Shown: positions 8,106 through 19,211, counted from the first letter of the stretch. The stretch: DNA of 64,000 nucleotides from Spirochaetaceae bacterium bin103 (GCA_002238925.1 MPNH01000009.1:40010-104009), one strand, 5' to 3'. Numbers and translations are program-made. Notes: a model not told the origin generated them from the sequence alone.

Positions 8106-8938
8106 CGGCGCGCCGCGCGCGGCGGTGTCATGGCCACTTCGCGCAGGTAGGAGTCGATCCCGCGCCGGCGATCCCACTGCCGCGGATAGCCGAGCGATAC
8201 CTCCTGGAACGGCACTCCGTCCAGCCACCTGGTGCCGCGGATGTGGAGGTGGCCGTACACCACCGCGCAGGCGTTATAGCGGCGGTGCCAGCCGCGGGTA
8301 CGGCGGGTTCCGCACCACGGCGTGAAGCGGGGGATGCGGGGCAGCACGGCGTGCTGTTCTTCGAGCGGGAAGTGATTGACCAGGACCTTGGGCAGATCCG
8401 CCGGACAGGCGGCAAGGCGGCTGGCGGCGGCCTCGCAGCGGGCGGCGCACCATGACTCGCGGTCCGGATACGGGTCGGGGTGCAGCACGAATTCATCGGA
8501 GCAGACCGCGCCATCCTGGCGGGCCCAGCCGACCACCTCGTCACGCCCGACGTGCGGGGGCCGAAAGCTGTAGTCGTAGAGCAGAAACAGCGGCGCTATC
8601 AGCACCGCTCCGTCGCGGTGATCGACCACCGGATAGGGATCTTCCGGGGTAATGACGCCGTGGCCGCGCGCAATCTGGACAAGCCGCTCGTAGAGTGCGC
8701 CGCCGGCCAGCCGGGGAACATCCCGCGGCACGGTCCACAGATCGTGATTGCCGGGGACCCAGACTACCTGGCGGAACTTCGGGGTGAGTTGCCGGAAGCA
8801 CCAGTCAAGCGCCAGGACGCCGTGGCCGACATCCCCGGCCACGATCAGCCAGTCGTCCGGGTAGGCCGGCAGGCACGCCAGCGCTTGCCGGTTTTCCGGG
8901 TGCGAGACATGCAGGTCTGACAGTGCCCATAAACGCAT
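8102..8938 (-). CDS. PptH-like metallophosphoesterase
   Basis: A 278-residue calcineurin-like metallophosphoesterase. The dinuclear metal motifs are all visible: SDLHVSHPEN (DxH), IVAGDVGH (GD), VPGNHDLW (GNHD), LVNHFPL and YGHLHI (GHxH). The overall pattern, including YDYSFRPP, WCGTRRTRGWH and VSLGYPRQW, recalls the mycobacterial PptH (Rv2795c) family, whose characterised member removes phosphopantetheine from acyl carrier proteins, opposing PptT. The next gene downstream is a phosphopantetheinyl transferase overlapping by four bases. The ATG at 8938 (MRLWALSDLH) fits the family's N-terminus. Assignment to PptH is from memory of the family plus context; a generic phosphoesterase is the fallback. 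Confidence 0.8.
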   Translation of the reverse strand: MRLWALSDLHVSHPENRQALACLPAYPDDWLIVAGDVGHGVLALDWCFRQLTPKFRQVVWVPGNHDLWTVPRDVPRLAGGALYERLVQIARGHGVITPEDPYPVVDHRDGAVLIAPLFLLYDYSFRPPHVGRDEVVGWARQDGAVCSDEFVLHPDPYPDRESWCAARCEAAASRLAACPADLPKVLVNHFPLEEQHAVLPRIPRFTPWCGTRRTRGWHRRYNACAVVYGHLHIRGTRWLDGVPFQEVSLGYPRQWDRRRGIDSYLREVAMTPPRAARR

Positions 8939-9021
8939 AGGAGTCCATAACGCGCGCGACGACCGTTCCGTGATCGTAGCGGCAGGTCCCCGCGGCGTCA
9001 ATGTTTGACCTTTCGCGAATG

Positions 9022-9050
9022 TTGACCTTCGCGGCAGTTCCTGGTACCAA
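9022..9050 (+). promoter_or_regulatory. Possible promoter for sulfite reductase
   Basis: TTGACC at 9022 and TACCAA at 9045 are separated by 17 bp in the divergent gap upstream of the reductase ATG at 9061. The -10 match is weak and the leader would be only a few bases long. Confidence 0.3.
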
Positions 9051-9060
9051 TGAACGCCCT

Positions 9061-11346
<2,286 letters not shown>

Positions 11347-11384
11347 CCGCCGGCGCGGGAGAGCCGAACAAAGGGGGAAGGGAC

Positions 11385-11960
11385 ATGAGCGACCAATGGC
11401 TGCAACATGTCAATGTCAAGTTTCCGGCTGCCGGAAGCATCGACCTGACCGAGGCGATCCCGGTGTTTCACCGCTGGATCCAGGAGCAGGCGCTGCCCGG
11501 CCTGCTGATCGACGTGGCCGACTACCGGCACGTTCCGGAGGGACCCGGCGTAGTGCTGGTGGCGCACGAGGCGATCTACGGCCTGGACCAGGGCGGCGGC
11601 TGGCTCGGCATGCTGTACAACCGCCGCACCCAGCATGACGCCGAACCGGAGGAGGCCGCCGCCCACGCGTTCCGAGCAGCTCTTACCGCGTGCCGGAAGC
11701 TGGAGGGCGAGCCGGAGTTCAGCGGCAGCCTGAACTTCGACGGCAGCGCTTGCGAAGTGGTGGTCAACGACCGCGCCCTGGCGCCCAACGACCCCGCCAC
11801 GCGGTCCCGCCTGCTGGCGGTGCTGGGTCCGCTGCTGGACCGGCTGTGGGGCGCCGACTCCTACAACACCATGCCGGTCGGCGAGGCGCGCGACCGGCTG
11901 GGGATCACCGCCCGCTGCTCCGACTCGCACTCGGTAAGCAGCGTGCTCGACCGGCTGTAG
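11385..11960 (+). CDS. Conserved hypothetical, downstream of siroheme reductase
   Basis: A 191-residue soluble protein I cannot assign to a family. A purine-rich ribosome site (AAGGGGGAAGGG) lies just before ATG 11385. Features include an N-terminal segment LPGLLIDVADYRHVPEGPG with a predicted strand VVLVAHEAIYGLD, a single internal Cys pair region and a C-terminal helix ending SVSSVLDRL. It lies 38 bp after the reductase gene, so co-transcription is likely and a role in sulfur or nitrogen reduction is possible. No signal peptide, membrane segment or metal motif is seen. Confidence 0.7.
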   Translation: MSDQWLQHVNVKFPAAGSIDLTEAIPVFHRWIQEQALPGLLIDVADYRHVPEGPGVVLVAHEAIYGLDQGGGWLGMLYNRRTQHDAEPEEAAAHAFRAALTACRKLEGEPEFSGSLNFDGSACEVVVNDRALAPNDPATRSRLLAVLGPLLDRLWGADSYNTMPVGEARDRLGITARCSDSHSVSSVLDRL

Positions 11961-11989
11961 CCGCCCCGAGTGCACCGACGCGGCCGCCG

Positions 11990-12751
11990 GTGCCGATCAA
12001 GTACGAGCTGGAGACGATCCCGGTATGGGATGCATACCGGGCCGGAAGTGAGTGCCCGCTGTGCCTGCTGCTGCGGCGCGCGGAAGCGGACTTCGTGCGC
12101 TTCTACGTGGGACACTCGGTAATGGTGCCGGAGATGCGCGTGCAGGTGAACGACGCCGGCTTCTGCCGCGCGCACTTTCCGATGCTGCTCGACGGCGGCA
12201 ACCGCCTGGGCCTTGCCCTCATTACCCACACCCACCTCGGCGAACTGCGCGGGAAACTGGACAAGCACCTGCTCGCCGGCAAGAGCGGCGGCGCCCTGAA
12301 GAAGGAACTCGCCCGGCTGACGGCCCTGGTCGACGAGCAGCTCGACCGCTGCCTGATCTGCGACCGGCTGCGCGACCGTTTTCTGCGCTACGCCTATACC
12401 ATCGTCCACCTGTGGCAGAACGATGCCGACTTCCGCGCCGAATTCCTGGCCTCGAAGGGGTTCTGCCTGGACCACCTGAAGGGGCAGTTGGAGATGGCAC
12501 GGCAAACGCTGCCGGGGGCGCGGCTGGGAGCGTTCGTGGCCGAGACGGCGGAGCTGCAGGGGCGCGCGTGGGACCGCCTTGAGCGCGAGTTGCTCGCCTT
12601 CACGGGCAAATTCGATTACCGCTCGACCGCCCCCCCAAGCGCCGCTACCAGGCAGTCGGTGGCCGGCGCCATAGCCAAGCTGACCGGCGCCAACCCCGCG
12701 CAGCACGACGCACACAACTCGCCAATGGATAGCGGCACGGGCGACCGGTAA
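11990..12751 (+). CDS. DUF6062 family cysteine-pair protein
   Basis: A 253-residue protein matching DUF6062 as I recall it, beginning at GTG 11990 with IKYELETIPVWDAYRAGSEC. It carries four short metal-ligand-like pairs: ECPLC near residue 23, FCRAH near 60, RCLIC near 122 and FCLDH near 158, i.e. two CxxC plus two CxxH units in alternation, suggestive of two zinc sites. The rest is largely helical. It follows the 191-residue hypothetical by 29 bp on the same strand. Function is unknown; the C-terminal 45 residues look disordered. Confidence 0.68.
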   Translation: MPIKYELETIPVWDAYRAGSECPLCLLLRRAEADFVRFYVGHSVMVPEMRVQVNDAGFCRAHFPMLLDGGNRLGLALITHTHLGELRGKLDKHLLAGKSGGALKKELARLTALVDEQLDRCLICDRLRDRFLRYAYTIVHLWQNDADFRAEFLASKGFCLDHLKGQLEMARQTLPGARLGAFVAETAELQGRAWDRLERELLAFTGKFDYRSTAPPSAATRQSVAGAIAKLTGANPAQHDAHNSPMDSGTGDR

Positions 12752-12778
12752 CGCCAGCGGCCCGCGGCCCGGCTGCAG

Positions 12779-13174
12779 TCAGCGCAGGGCGGGACGGAGC
12801 AGGCCGGGGATTTCGCGGTCGCGTTCCCGCCGCACCCGAGGCGACGCCCCCGGCTCCGTGCGGCGGGCGGTCCGGGCGGCGAGCGAACCGCCAAGGGTTC
12901 GGCGAGCTGCCGTGGCAAGCGCTGCCCCCGCCTCCGTGACATGCCCCTGCAGGCTGAAGCGCCGGGCGATGGCGGCGAGACGAAGTTCCAGGCCGGGCGT
13001 CTCCGGCAGGTCGAGCAGCCGATCCGGCAATACCAGCGCAACCATCCCGGTGTCGCTGGTCATCAACAGTTGGCAGCCCGGGGCCACCTCTTCGCGCGCG
13101 TGCTGCAGCGCCCGTTGGCCAACTTCGGCCGGTACCTGGACAGTCTGGGCCGGTGACGTGGTTTGTTCCTGCAT
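12779..13174 (-). CDS. Small hypothetical protein
   Basis: A 131-residue reading frame with believable composition, including the hydrophobic stretch QLLMTSDTGMVALVLPDRLL and an amphipathic helix-rich middle. Residues after about 95 become Arg-rich. It faces the DUF6062 gene tail to tail and is head to head with the transporter operon at 13478. GAGAGG directly abuts the ATG, too close for an ideal ribosome site. No family is recognised. The rest of the gap, 13175-13477, holds only a candidate promoter. Confidence 0.4.
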   Translation of the reverse strand: MQEQTTSPAQTVQVPAEVGQRALQHAREEVAPGCQLLMTSDTGMVALVLPDRLLDLPETPGLELRLAAIARRFSLQGHVTEAGAALATAARRTLGGSLAARTARRTEPGASPRVRRERDREIPGLLRPALR

Positions 13175-13286
13175 CCTCTCATGTACCAGTATCGGCCCGC
13201 CGCGCCGCCGGTTTGAGCAGTTTGAGCGTACGCACCGCGGTTCACGCACGAATCGCCGGTGGTCGAATTTGCTCGCATTCGCAAGC

Positions 13287-13314
13287 TTGACAAGTCCCGG
13301 CAACGGTATACGGT
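13287..13314 (+). promoter_or_regulatory. Candidate promoter TTGACA-N16-TACGGT
   Basis: TTGACA at 13287 and TACGGT at 13309 are spaced by 16 bp, upstream of the binding-protein gene at 13478. The perfect -35 hexamer makes this one of the better promoter candidates in the window. The leader would be about 160 bases. Confidence 0.45.
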
Positions 13315-13477
13315 GACAGTGCGGGTACGTCTGGCAGCCCCCCGATGCAGCAACGAGACAACGCCCCGGGTGGGGAGCGCGTTCGGATGCCCCGCGCTGC
13401 ACGTCGCCGCCCTGTCCGGTTGAGAGGACGCTCGGGCCGGCGACCCTCCCCTCCTCTCTGACAACAAGGAGTGTAAT

Positions 13478-15280
13478 GTGAGAAACATCGCATTTACCTC
13501 GAACAGGGTGCTCGCGGTGCTGGCCGTGCTGGCGCTGGCCGCGGGCATGGCGTGGGCCGCCGCGGAGGCCGAACAGGCCGCGAGCATGGAGAAGGAGATG
13601 GTGCTCGATCCCACCACCGGGGCGATGGTTACCGCCCCCGAGTACGGCGGCACCCTCACCTACGCCCTGCGCGGCGATCCGCCCAACCCGGACACCTTCT
13701 ACCGCCACCCGCCGGCGATGGTCGCGGCACTCGTGGTGGAGAAACTGGGCATGGCCAACATGGGCGTGGACCGCAACTACTTCGACTTCCGCACCAACTA
13801 CCTGCCCGACGACATCGTGGTGGGCCGGCTGGCGGAGAGCTGGGAGCAGCCCGATGCGAACACGGTGGTGTTCAACATCCGCTCCGGCGTGCACTGGCAC
13901 GACAAGGCGCCGATGAACGGGCGCGAGCTGACCGCGGAGGACGTGGTGTTCAACTTCCACCGCTACCTCGGACTCGGCAGCGGTTTCACGGAGGTACCGG
14001 AGGGCGTGGCGGCGGTGTCGTCGATCGACGATCTGGGCATCGAATCGGTGCACTCCGAGGGCAACCAGGTGATCTTCAAACTGGCGGCGCTGAACCTGGA
14101 CGCCATCAAGACGCTGGCAATCCAGAACATCACCTTCATCTACCCGCCCGAGGTGATCATGGAGCACGGCGACGTGGCCGATTGGCGCAATCTGGTCGGC
14201 ACCGGCCCGTTCGAGCTGGTCGACTGGGTGGAGGCAAGCTCGGTCACCTTCAACAAGGCTCCCAATTACTGGAAGCACGATGAGCGCTTCCCGGACAACC
14301 AGCTTCCCTACGTGGACGAGTTGGTCGCCCTGGTGATGCCGGAGCCGCAGACCCGCGTGGCGGCGTTGCGCTCGGGCAAGGTCGACTTCATCGGCTACTC
14401 CGGGAGCTCGCAGGTCACCGGCATCGACCTGGTGGAGAGCATCAAGAAATCCAACCCCGACATCGTGCTGCAGCCCTACTCCTACCGATCGGAGACTTCG
14501 CCGATTATCAACGTCAACCGGCCGCCGCTCGACGACGTGCGGGTACGCCACGCGCTGCAGATGGCGCTGGACATCGAGGGCTGGGGCGAGACCTACTTCA
14601 GGGGCTACGCCAGCCTCCGGCCGCAGGGTTGGCTCGGCGACGGCCTGACCGGCTATGCCAGCACCTGGGATGACTGGCCCGACGAGATCAAGGGCTACTA
14701 CTCCTACGATCCGGAGGGCGCCGAGGCGCTGCTCGACGCGGCCGGCCTGCCGCGCGGGGACGACGGCACCCGGTTCAAGCTGGAGTTCATGATCAGCGCC
14801 GGCGACGATCGCGGCTGGAAGGAGCTGATCGCCGACGGCTGGCGCAAGGTGGGCATCGACGTGACCATAGTGGTGCCGGACGGCGCCGAAATGGGCGCGC
14901 GCACCACCGCCCTGGAATACGACATCCGGTCCGGCATCTCCGGCTACGAGTGGAACCCGATCGGGCAACTGCTGCACTGGACCACGACTCCCGGCGCCTG
15001 GAATCCAGCCGGCGTCGCCGACCCGGTATACGACGCCATGGTGGCAGAGGTGCAGGCCGCCACCGACCAGGAGGAGCGCCAACGGCTCGCACGGCTGGCC
15101 GCGCAATACCTGGTCGACGGACACTGGGTGATCTGGGGCGCGCGCGTCCCGCACTTCAGTGCCCACTGGCCGTGGGTCAAGGGCTTCAACGGCGAGAGCG
15201 AGGCCGGCGACATGGACCGCGCGCTACTGTTCTCGCGCATGTGGCTCGACCAGGACCTGAAGAAGGAGTTGGGCTTCTAA
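13478..15280 (+). CDS. ABC transporter substrate-binding protein (SBP_bac_5)
   Basis: A 600-residue periplasmic binding protein of the oligopeptide/dipeptide/nickel family (cluster C). The start is GTG 13478 with AAGGAG at 13466. The signal peptide is AVLAVLALAAGMAWA, with the mature protein starting at about AAEAEQ. Family landmarks include YGGTLTYAL, LAESWEQPDANTVVFNIRSG, VHWHDKAPMNGRELTAEDVV and a long Tyr/Trp-rich C-terminal lobe. The ligand cannot be predicted; opines, sugars and peptides are all bound by this family. A terminator hairpin separates it from the two permease genes, which would keep binding protein in excess. No ATPase genes follow. Confidence 0.9.
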   Translation: MRNIAFTSNRVLAVLAVLALAAGMAWAAAEAEQAASMEKEMVLDPTTGAMVTAPEYGGTLTYALRGDPPNPDTFYRHPPAMVAALVVEKLGMANMGVDRNYFDFRTNYLPDDIVVGRLAESWEQPDANTVVFNIRSGVHWHDKAPMNGRELTAEDVVFNFHRYLGLGSGFTEVPEGVAAVSSIDDLGIESVHSEGNQVIFKLAALNLDAIKTLAIQNITFIYPPEVIMEHGDVADWRNLVGTGPFELVDWVEASSVTFNKAPNYWKHDERFPDNQLPYVDELVALVMPEPQTRVAALRSGKVDFIGYSGSSQVTGIDLVESIKKSNPDIVLQPYSYRSETSPIINVNRPPLDDVRVRHALQMALDIEGWGETYFRGYASLRPQGWLGDGLTGYASTWDDWPDEIKGYYSYDPEGAEALLDAAGLPRGDDGTRFKLEFMISAGDDRGWKELIADGWRKVGIDVTIVVPDGAEMGARTTALEYDIRSGISGYEWNPIGQLLHWTTTPGAWNPAGVADPVYDAMVAEVQAATDQEERQRLARLAAQYLVDGHWVIWGARVPHFSAHWPWVKGFNGESEAGDMDRALLFSRMWLDQDLKKELGF

Positions 15281-15300
15281 GGAAGTCCTGTCGATTGACG

Positions 15301-15340
15301 GTGGGATGGCGGCGGCGTTCCGTCATCCCACTTCTTTTCC
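15301..15340 (+). terminator. Terminator/attenuator after binding protein gene
   Basis: A 12-bp stem (GTGGGATGGCGG with CCGTCATCCCAC, one G-U pair) closes a seven-base loop and is followed by TTCTTTTCC. It lies between the binding-protein stop and the first permease. A partial terminator here would allow limited read-through into the permeases. Confidence 0.7.
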
Positions 15341-15367
15341 TGCCGTTGCAGGGACGGGGATGGTGAC

Positions 15368-16330
15368 ATGCGGGCATACGTGATCCGGCGCATACTGCTC
15401 ATGATTCCCACCCTGTTCATTCTCTCCGTCCTGGTGTTCATGTCGGTGCGCTTCATTCCCGGCGACGTGGTGGACATGATGATGCAGCAGATGATGCTGT
15501 CGGGCGCCCTGCTGGACATGGACCGCGAGGCGTTCGAGCGCGTCCTGGGTCTGGACCGGCCGATCTACGTGCAGTACGCCGACTGGATCGCCGGCATACT
15601 CGTGCGCGGCACGTTCGGCGAGTCGCTGATGCACGAGTTCACCATTGAGCAGCGCATCCTGGGACGGCTGCCGGTGACGCTGGAACTCGGCCTGCTGGCC
15701 ATCCTGATCGGCTGGACGATCGCGCTGCCGGTGGGGATCTACTCCGCGGTGCGCCGCGACGGGGTGGCCGACTACGCCGGGCGCTCGGTGGCGATCATCG
15801 GGCTGGCCACACCGAACTTCTGGCTCGGCATCATGGTGATGGTCTACCCCGCCATCTGGTGGGGCTGGTCGCCGCCGTTGCGGCTGGTGCGGTTCGTCGA
15901 CAACCCGCTCGGCAACCTGGCGATGTTCCTGATCCCGAGCCTGATTCTGGGCACCGGCAGCGCCGCGGGCCTGATGCGGATGACGCGCACCATGATGCTG
16001 GAGGTGCTGCGCCAGGACTACATCCGCACCGCCTGGTCCAAGGGGCTGCGCGAGCGGGTGGTGGTGGTGCGCCACGCCATCAAGAACGGCATGATCCCGA
16101 TAGTGACCATAATCGGGATGCAGCTTCCGATCCTGGTCGGCGGCTCGGTGATCATCGAGAATATCTTCAACCTGCCGGGGCTGGGCCGGCTGATGGTGCT
16201 GGCCCTGCAGGAGCGCGACTACCCGGTGGTGCAAGGGGTGAACCTGATGTTCGGCAGCGTGGTGATAGCCAACAACCTGTTGATCGACCTGGTGTACGCC
16301 TCCCTGGACCCCAGGATCAGGTACCGGTAG
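15368..16330 (+). CDS. dppB: DppB-type ABC permease
   Basis: A 320-residue inner-membrane permease of the dipeptide/oligopeptide ABC family. It starts with the family's hallmark AYVIRRILLMIPTLFILSVLVF transmembrane helix and has about six helices. The cytoplasmic EAA loop is around DYIRTAWSKGLRERVVVVRHA and would dock the ATPase, followed by the conserved FNLPGLGRL and ending LDPRIRYR. It is strikingly similar in its C-terminal half to the permease at 32398-33354, so the two operons are paralogues. The partner DppC-type gene follows after 13 bp. Confidence 0.92.
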   Translation: MRAYVIRRILLMIPTLFILSVLVFMSVRFIPGDVVDMMMQQMMLSGALLDMDREAFERVLGLDRPIYVQYADWIAGILVRGTFGESLMHEFTIEQRILGRLPVTLELGLLAILIGWTIALPVGIYSAVRRDGVADYAGRSVAIIGLATPNFWLGIMVMVYPAIWWGWSPPLRLVRFVDNPLGNLAMFLIPSLILGTGSAAGLMRMTRTMMLEVLRQDYIRTAWSKGLRERVVVVRHAIKNGMIPIVTIIGMQLPILVGGSVIIENIFNLPGLGRLMVLALQERDYPVVQGVNLMFGSVVIANNLLIDLVYASLDPRIRYR

Positions 16331-16343
16331 GAGAGCGGAAGCG

Positions 16344-17243
16344 ATGAGCGAAGTGGCGACCGGAGCGGTACGGGAGGCGAGGCGGCGGTCCGGCGTGATC
16401 GATTTCGCGGTCAAGATGGTGAAGACCAAGCCGCTGGGCACCGCCTGCGCCGGCGTGGTGCTGCTGTTCGTCCTGTCGGCGATCTTCGCCGACGTGATCG
16501 CCCCGTACCCGCCCGACGAGCTGAACGTGCTCAACCGGCTGCAGGGTTCGTCCGCCGCCCACCTGCTCGGTACCGACCAGGTGGGGCGCGACCTGTTGAC
16601 CCGGTTGATCTACGGCTCGCGCATCTCGCTGCTGGTGGGGCTGTCCGCCACCACGATCAACGTGCTGGTGGCGATACTGTTGGGGGGCGGCTCGGGATTC
16701 CTCGGCGGCAAGGTGGACATCGCGGTGCAGCGGGTGGTCGATGCCTGGATCGCGTTCCCGGGCCTGCTGCTGTTGCTGACCATCATGTCGCTGACCGGCA
16801 AGGGCCTACTGCAGATGATCCTGGTGCTGGGCGTGGCGGGCGGGGTAGAAGGCTCACGCGTGCCGCGCAGCGCGGTAATTGCGATCAAGGAGAACGACTA
16901 CTTCCAGGCCGCGCGCGCCATCGGCACGAGCACCCGCTGGACGCTGCTGCGCCACGTGGTGCCCAACATCATGGCGCCGATGATCATCGTGTTCTCGATC
17001 AGCGTGGGCGGCAATATCCTGTCCGCGGCGGCGCTGAGCTTCCTGGGCTACGGCCTGCCGGCCGGCATGCCGGACTGGGGCGGGATGCTGAGCCAGGAGG
17101 GGCTGCTGTACATGGAGTCGGCGCCGTGGCTGGCGTTCTGGCCCGGCGTGTGCCTGACGGTGATCGTGTACAGCCTGAACATGCTCGGCGATGCCCTGCG
17201 CGACCTGCTCGACCCACGCCTGCGCGGCAGCACCGAGCGGTAG
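16344..17243 (+). CDS. dppC: DppC-type ABC permease
   Basis: A 299-residue second permease subunit. An N-terminal cytoplasmic stretch precedes the first membrane helix (TACAGVVLLFVLSAIFADVI). The family signature LLGTDQVGRDLLTRLIYGSR is followed by five more helices and an EAA loop (FQAARAIGTSTRWTLLRHVV), ending LNMLGDALRDLLDPRLRGS. GGAGAGCGGAAG upstream of ATG 16344 provides ribosome binding. Fragments resembling its 3' end occur at 29.4 and 40.3 kb, but those resemble the 31.5 kb paralogue more. Confidence 0.92.
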   Translation: MSEVATGAVREARRRSGVIDFAVKMVKTKPLGTACAGVVLLFVLSAIFADVIAPYPPDELNVLNRLQGSSAAHLLGTDQVGRDLLTRLIYGSRISLLVGLSATTINVLVAILLGGGSGFLGGKVDIAVQRVVDAWIAFPGLLLLLTIMSLTGKGLLQMILVLGVAGGVEGSRVPRSAVIAIKENDYFQAARAIGTSTRWTLLRHVVPNIMAPMIIVFSISVGGNILSAAALSFLGYGLPAGMPDWGGMLSQEGLLYMESAPWLAFWPGVCLTVIVYSLNMLGDALRDLLDPRLRGSTER

Positions 17244-17247
17244 CAGT

Positions 17248-18906
17248 TTGCGCGGCGCCGTCACGGCGGCCGGCATCGCCCTGATACTGACACTTGCGCC
17301 GCCGGCGGCATCGGGTGAGGAGGTCGCGGCGCGGGTGCGGCAGGAGCCGCTGCGCGCCGCCGCGGCCTGCACGGGGCGGTTCGTGCGCCACTCCCTGCCC
17401 CACACCACGCGCGCCGCGGATCGGCCGGCGCGCGCCTACGACTCCAACGGAGCCGGGGTGGCGCTGGCCGACCTGGACGGCGACCTGCTCATCGACATCG
17501 TGCTCGCCGGCCTGCGCGCACCGGTGACGGTGTTGTGGAACCGCGGCGGGCTGCGCTTCGAGCGGGCGGAGTTGGCCGAGACCGGTACGCGCGCGGTGGC
17601 CGCGGTGGACATCGACGGCAACGGCGAACTGGACCTGGCGTTCACCCGCTCCGGCGCCGGGCCGGCGCTGTGGCGCGGCAGCGGGCCGGCGCGCGCGTTC
17701 GAGCGCCCGCACCCGCTGTGGCCGCCGCCGATGCCGATCTACGCCATGGCCTGGGCCGACCTGGACGGCGACCTGGACCTGGACCTGGCCGGCGCCACCT
17801 ACAACGCGGAGCTGTGGCAATCGGAAGCCGGACAGGCCGACAGCGGCGTGTTCGTGTTCGAGAACACCGGACGCGCCCTGCTGCCGGTGCGCCTGACCCG
17901 CAACGCGCTGGCGCTTGCCGTGCTGCTGACCGACCTGAACGGCGACCGCAGGCCCGACATCGTGGTGGGCAACGACTTCGCGTTGCGCGACGAGGTCTAC
18001 TACCGCACGCCGGACGGCTGGCAGGCGGGCGAGCCGTTCGCGCGCACCGCCCGCAACACCATGAGCTACGCCGCCGGCGACGTGGACAACAACGGCAGCC
18101 TGGAGCTGTTGGCGGCCGACATGAAACCCTACCTCACCGGCCCCGAAGTGGACGCGGCATGGCGCCCGCTGCGCGTCGCCGAGGCCGAGCAGCTGGCCAA
18201 GACCGCCGCCATCACCGGCGAGGAGGCGGCTCCCGACCCACACCAGGTGGAGGCCAACACGCTGCAGGTGCGCGGCCCCGGCGGCGCCTTCGCCGAGCGC
18301 GGCGAGTGGGCCGGCATCGCCGCCACCGGCTGGACCTGGTCGGCCCAGTTCGGCGACCTGGACAACGACGGCTTCCTGGACCTGTACGCGGTCAACGGCA
18401 TGATCGACGCCGACATCTTCGGCCACCTGCCGGGCGCCGAGCTGGTGGAACAGAACCAGGCGCTGCGCAACGACGGCGGCGGCCGCTTCGTGCGCACCCC
18501 GGAGTGGGGTCTCGGCGCCACCGAGAGCGGCCGCGGCATGGCGTTCGCCGACCTGGACAACGACGGCGACCTGGACATCGTGGTGAACAACCTGGAGGAG
18601 CCGGCCGTGCTGTTCGAGAACCGGCTGTGCGGCGGCGCCGCGGTGGAAGTGGACCTGCTCCGGCCCGGCTCCCCCAACCCGCGCGCCATCGGCGCCGCCG
18701 TCCGGCTCACTGCCGGCGCCGCCGCCTACCTGCGCACCGTGCAGGCCGGCAGCGGCTACCTGTCCAGCGGCCCCGCCCGCCTCCACTTCGGCCTGCCCGC
18801 CGCCGCCGCGTCCGGCACCCTCACCCTCACCGTTACCTGGCCCGACGGCGCCGTCACCAGCACCCCCGCCATCCGTCCCCACACCCTCGTCACCATCCAA
18901 CGCTGA
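17248..18906 (+). CDS. Secreted CRTAC1-like FG-GAP/VCBS repeat protein
   Basis: A 552-residue exported protein. A TTG at 17248, four bases after the permease stop, gives a good signal peptide (LRGAVTAAGIALILTLAPPAASG); no ATG is available nearby. The mature part is built of FG-GAP/VCBS blades with repeated calcium-binding loops: DLDGDLLID, DIDGNGELD, DLDGDLDLD, DLNGDRRPD, DVDNNGSLE, DLDNDGFLD and DLDNDGDLD. A C-terminal ASPIC/UnbV-like domain follows (AIGAAVRLTAG, then SGYLSSGPARLHFGL). This architecture is that of CRTAC1-like propeller proteins, presumed to be extracellular binding or adhesion proteins. The close spacing suggests co-expression with the transporter. Confidence 0.82.
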   Translation: MRGAVTAAGIALILTLAPPAASGEEVAARVRQEPLRAAAACTGRFVRHSLPHTTRAADRPARAYDSNGAGVALADLDGDLLIDIVLAGLRAPVTVLWNRGGLRFERAELAETGTRAVAAVDIDGNGELDLAFTRSGAGPALWRGSGPARAFERPHPLWPPPMPIYAMAWADLDGDLDLDLAGATYNAELWQSEAGQADSGVFVFENTGRALLPVRLTRNALALAVLLTDLNGDRRPDIVVGNDFALRDEVYYRTPDGWQAGEPFARTARNTMSYAAGDVDNNGSLELLAADMKPYLTGPEVDAAWRPLRVAEAEQLAKTAAITGEEAAPDPHQVEANTLQVRGPGGAFAERGEWAGIAATGWTWSAQFGDLDNDGFLDLYAVNGMIDADIFGHLPGAELVEQNQALRNDGGGRFVRTPEWGLGATESGRGMAFADLDNDGDLDIVVNNLEEPAVLFENRLCGGAAVEVDLLRPGSPNPRAIGAAVRLTAGAAAYLRTVQAGSGYLSSGPARLHFGLPAAAASGTLTLTVTWPDGAVTSTPAIRPHTLVTIQR

Positions 18907-18965
18907 CCCACACTCCGAATCACGCGCTTTCCGCCGGATGACTGGTCATGTATCCTGGTCACATC

Positions 18966-19211
18966 ATGACGACAATCAACGCATCGGAATTCAAGGCCCG
19001 ATGTCTGGCGCTGCTCGACGAAGTAAACGCGACCCGTGAGCCGATCACAATTCTGAAACGTGGCCGCCCGGTCGCGCAGCTCATGCCGCCGCTGTTGCCG
19101 GATGAGGGATTCCCCCAGGACGAGCTGCGTGGCAGCGCCCGGGAGCTGGGCGACATCGAGTCGCCCGTGCTGCCTGCGTCCGCGTGGGAAGTGGAGTCCG
19201 ATCAGGTTTGA
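18966..19211 (+). CDS. Phd/YefM-family antitoxin
   Basis: An 81-residue antitoxin. INASEFKARCLALLDEVN then PITILKRGRPVAQLMP is the Phd/YefM fold; the acidic C-terminus would wrap the toxin. ATG 18966 is chosen over an in-frame ATG at 18948 since the family starts at this point. TATCCT lies nine bases upstream of the ATG with no clear ribosome site. The stop overlaps the toxin start. Confidence 0.88.
   Translation: MTTINASEFKARCLALLDEVNATREPITILKRGRPVAQLMPPLLPDEGFPQDELRGSARELGDIESPVLPASAWEVESDQV

Noticed and set aside
12779..15166. A 795-codon minus-strand open frame opposite the binding protein
   Set aside because: Most of it is antisense to the binding protein at 13478; only the part after 13174 could be a separate small gene, which I list.
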